This document shows, in pieces, positions 14,888-16,466 of a DNA stretch of 16,466 nt. Under the pieces are notes generated by a model. That model had not been told where the DNA came from, did not search any database, and saw nothing but the letters and a program-made list of their open reading frames with translations. The stretch is from assembly GCA_934446465.1 (NCBI GenBank), contig CAKSEF010000036.1:1-16466 (forward strand), given 5' to 3'. Position 1 is the stretch's first letter. Every line of letters begins with the position of its first letter. A program made the translations under genes and the position numbers. This DNA is from an uncultured Oscillospiraceae bacterium (GTDB lineage: Bacteria; Bacillota; Clostridia; Oscillospirales; JAAYXM01).

Positions 14888-15589
14888 TTATTTCATGAGT
14901 GCGCGGAGTGCGGCTGCCGCATTTTCGTATTTTTTCATTATGCGTTCGTCTTTCCTGCGCGAGGCATTAATCATCTTGATTGAGGCATAAATGCCGTCTT
15001 TGGATTTTATGCCGAGTTTTTTTATTATTTCACTGTCCGATATGTCGACAAAGCAGGTATTTTCGCTCTCTATCCCAAATTCGGAAAGCGGTTCAAACGC
15101 GCCCTGCTCATTATACCAGTCGGTGTACTTCTTATCGAGCAAAAACAGAAGTATCTCATCATCGGCAAAGCTCACGGAAATCTTGTCAATGCTCGCCGCG
15201 GCATATTCGTCATAGTCTATCTTCTGGCTTGTGATACCGGAAACCGCCTCGGTGCAGAGCATCTGCCGTCCGACCGATGCCTTGTCTCCGGCGGGTGCGG
15301 AAATCGCATCCGCAAGGTAGTCCGAGAGCGCGGACATCTGCTCCGTATCGGCATAGACCGCACCGCCGAGTATGAAATCGAGGTCGTTTCTCTTTGTGCC
15401 TGTTACATCGTGAATAAGCGCCGCCGCCGTGATTATGACGAGTATGAGCGCAAACGTCGGAATTTTAAAGTGGTACCAATAGACGTTTTTCAGCCAATAC
15501 GCAAGCTTTTTGCCGAAGGAGGCACCGTCCATGAAGCTTCCCTCTTTAAAAACCTCAAACACATCGTAAGAGTCTTTTCCTTTTTTCAT
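14888..15589 (-). CDS. Unrecognised single-pass membrane protein
   Basis: I do not recognise this 233-residue protein. It has a charged cytoplasmic N-terminus of about 42 residues, with aromatic residues YWLKNVYWYHF just before the membrane. One hydrophobic segment follows at about 43-60, then a mostly acidic domain of about 170 residues, probably outside the cell, ending in a basic coiled tail. There is no signal peptidase site, lipobox or catalytic motif. ATG at 15589 is preceded by AAGGAG. Its stop lies 9 bp before ktrB and 15 bp after the upstream membrane gene, so the three are one transcription unit. The layout suggests an accessory membrane factor, but that is inference from position only. 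Confidence 0.85.
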   Translation of the reverse strand: MKKGKDSYDVFEVFKEGSFMDGASFGKKLAYWLKNVYWYHFKIPTFALILVIITAAALIHDVTGTKRNDLDFILGGAVYADTEQMSALSDYLADAISAPAGDKASVGRQMLCTEAVSGITSQKIDYDEYAAASIDKISVSFADDEILLFLLDKKYTDWYNEQGAFEPLSEFGIESENTCFVDISDSEIIKKLGIKSKDGIYASIKMINASRRKDERIMKKYENAAAALRALMK

Positions 15590-15604
15590 TAACCGAAAAT
15601 CTCC

Positions 15605-16255
15605 TTAAAAAATCCAGATAATAAAATCAAACGACGCGACGAAAGCAACCGCAAAGATAACAGCCGGAAGCATTGCCCACGCCTGCAAAAACAGCATCAT
15701 TCCAAATAGCACAACACCGACAAAGCCGGATATGACATTTACATAGAAATATATTATTCCGAGTATGCCGAACTCACGCACGTTTGCGATAAGCACCCTG
15801 ACAGCGGGAATGAAGCACGCGATTATAATTGCCGCAAAGATGAGCAAAAGGAGCGCAATGAGAATGAGGAGAACAACCATTACGGCAAACTCACCGTTCT
15901 GTCCCGCCGCACGGTATGCGCCCGCGTTCGAGCAGAGCTTAACAAAATGCCCGAGAAATCCGCCCCCATACAGGAAAAACGTGGGTATCATCGAAAAAAG
16001 CAGTCCGCCTATTGCGGCCGTGTTCCTGCCGAACGAGTTGATTTTTGTGCCGTCGGTGCTTGTTGCGTAATATTCCCCCGCAAAGTGCATTATAATCGTG
16101 AATATTCCGAGTATTATAAAAGCAAGGAGCATATTTGAGACAACCATCGGAATTTTGTCGACGAGAGACTGAGGCATGCCCCACACCCTCCCAAAAAGGT
16201 CTGCGTCTGCCGTCCACGATGCAGTAAGCTTGTAATATCCGTTGAGTATTCCCAT
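15605..16255 (-). CDS. Unrecognised multi-pass membrane protein, Yip1-like layout
   Basis: A 216-residue protein with about five hydrophobic segments (roughly 38-58, 79-101, 122-150, 162-186 and 188-212). The short N-terminal soluble region is rich in aromatic residues. The segment arrangement resembles Yip1-domain proteins, but I see no diagnostic motif, so the family is open. I start at ATG 16255 because AAAGGGGTG lies nine bases before it. A TTG at 16312 would add 19 residues but has no ribosome binding site. It is the first gene after the promoter at 16335-16363 and is followed within 15 bp by another unknown membrane protein and then ktrB. Confidence 0.82.
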   Translation of the reverse strand: MGILNGYYKLTASWTADADLFGRVWGMPQSLVDKIPMVVSNMLLAFIILGIFTIIMHFAGEYYATSTDGTKINSFGRNTAAIGGLLFSMIPTFFLYGGGFLGHFVKLCSNAGAYRAAGQNGEFAVMVVLLILIALLLLIFAAIIIACFIPAVRVLIANVREFGILGIIYFYVNVISGFVGVVLFGMMLFLQAWAMLPAVIFAVAFVASFDFIIWIF

Positions 16256-16334
16256 ATGATACAGCACCCCTTTCTGCCCGAAAAAAAATGCTTTCTTCTT
16301 ATTAAAATACAAAACCCGCCATGATAATATTCAT

Positions 16335-16363
16335 AGTATATCACAAGTGTTTCGCTTATTCAA
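16335..16363 (-). promoter_or_regulatory. Sigma-A promoter of the membrane-protein/ktr operon
   Basis: TTGAAT (16358-16363), a 17-bp spacer and TATACT (16335-16340), with TGA directly before the -10 box, make a near-consensus promoter on the minus strand. The transcript should start near 16328 and leave a leader of about 70 nt before the ATG at 16255. The leader has a run of eight T residues and no riboswitch that I recognise. I see no other promoter of this quality until glnA. Confidence 0.75.
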
Positions 16364-16381
16364 TACAAAATTTCCGCGTGC

Positions 16382-16419
16382 AAATAACAACGCTCCGCCC
16401 CGAAAAATCGGGGCGGAGC
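16382..16419 (-). terminator. Rho-independent terminator of the truncated upstream gene
   Basis: Perfect 12-bp GC-rich arms (16392-16403 and 16408-16419, GCTCCGCCCCGA form) enclose a 4-base loop, followed on the minus strand by GTTGTTATTT. It starts 12 bp after a TAG stop. The plus strand also runs into TCTCTTTTCT, so it could work in both directions, but only minus-strand genes are visible here. Confidence 0.85.
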
Positions 16420-16431
16420 ATCTCTTTTCTC

Positions 16432-16466
16432 CTATTTCTTTGCCGTGAAATCAAGTATTCTCTTGA
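16432..16466 (-). CDS. 3' end of a gene cut by the window edge
   Basis: One minus-strand frame is open from the window edge to TAG (16432-16434) and ends in the residues KRILDFTAKK. The terminator directly behind it supports a real gene end in this frame. Ten codons are too few to name a product. Confidence 0.45.
   Translation of the reverse strand, partial: KRILDFTAKK

Noticed and set aside
16256..16334. Riboswitch (for example c-di-AMP or potassium-related) in the leader of the ktr operon
   Set aside because: The leader is short, AT-rich and without the conserved cores of known riboswitches. Only a T8 run and a possible 6-codon frame are visible.
1..16466. CRISPR array, transposase or other defence genes
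   Set aside because: No regularly spaced repeats, transposase motifs or defence domains were seen. All accepted genes except the two membrane proteins and the edge fragment are recognised housekeeping families.

Overview
The window looks like chromosomal DNA of a Bacillota bacterium, most likely a Clostridia-class anaerobe of the gut type with roughly even GC/AT. The evidence is the large Bacillus-type SRP RNA with an Alu domain, the order SRP RNA-dnaX-ybaB/yaaK-recR, the order dprA-topA-trmFO, a GSI-alpha glutamine synthetase, and plsX-rnc followed by a radical SAM gene. The taxon is inferred from content and order only. Every gene I accept lies on the minus strand, so the window is read from right to left.

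Right end (16466 to 16256): the last codons of a truncated gene, a strong hairpin terminator, then a near-consensus sigma-A promoter (TTGAAT, 17 bp, TATACT).

Putative long operon (16255 to 4642): two unrecognised membrane proteins, KtrB/TrkH and KtrA/TrkA for potassium uptake, a SpoU-family RNA methyltransferase, DprA, topoisomerase I, TrmFO, PlsX, RNase III and a radical SAM protein. Junctions are mostly stop/start overlaps or short gaps with ribosome binding sites. I see no internal terminator. The only gap near 100 bp is between ktrB and ktrA.

Centre (4645 to 3233): glnA, with its own near-perfect promoter whose -35 box overlaps the radical SAM stop codon.

Left part (3222 to 324): SRP RNA directly upstream of dnaX, then ybaB and recR. 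dnaX has an E. coli-type A AAA AAG slippery heptamer followed by a potential hairpin near its 3' end.

Left end (312 to 1): tRNA-Leu(UAG) with encoded CCA, 11 bp after recR, followed by a hairpin terminator. Beyond it is a highly structured 146-bp element with 7-bp inverted ends. It is followed by a second copy of the last 18 nt of the tRNA plus the first half of the terminator. This tRNA-associated repeat is the least explained part of the window. There is no CRISPR array, IS element or phage gene.
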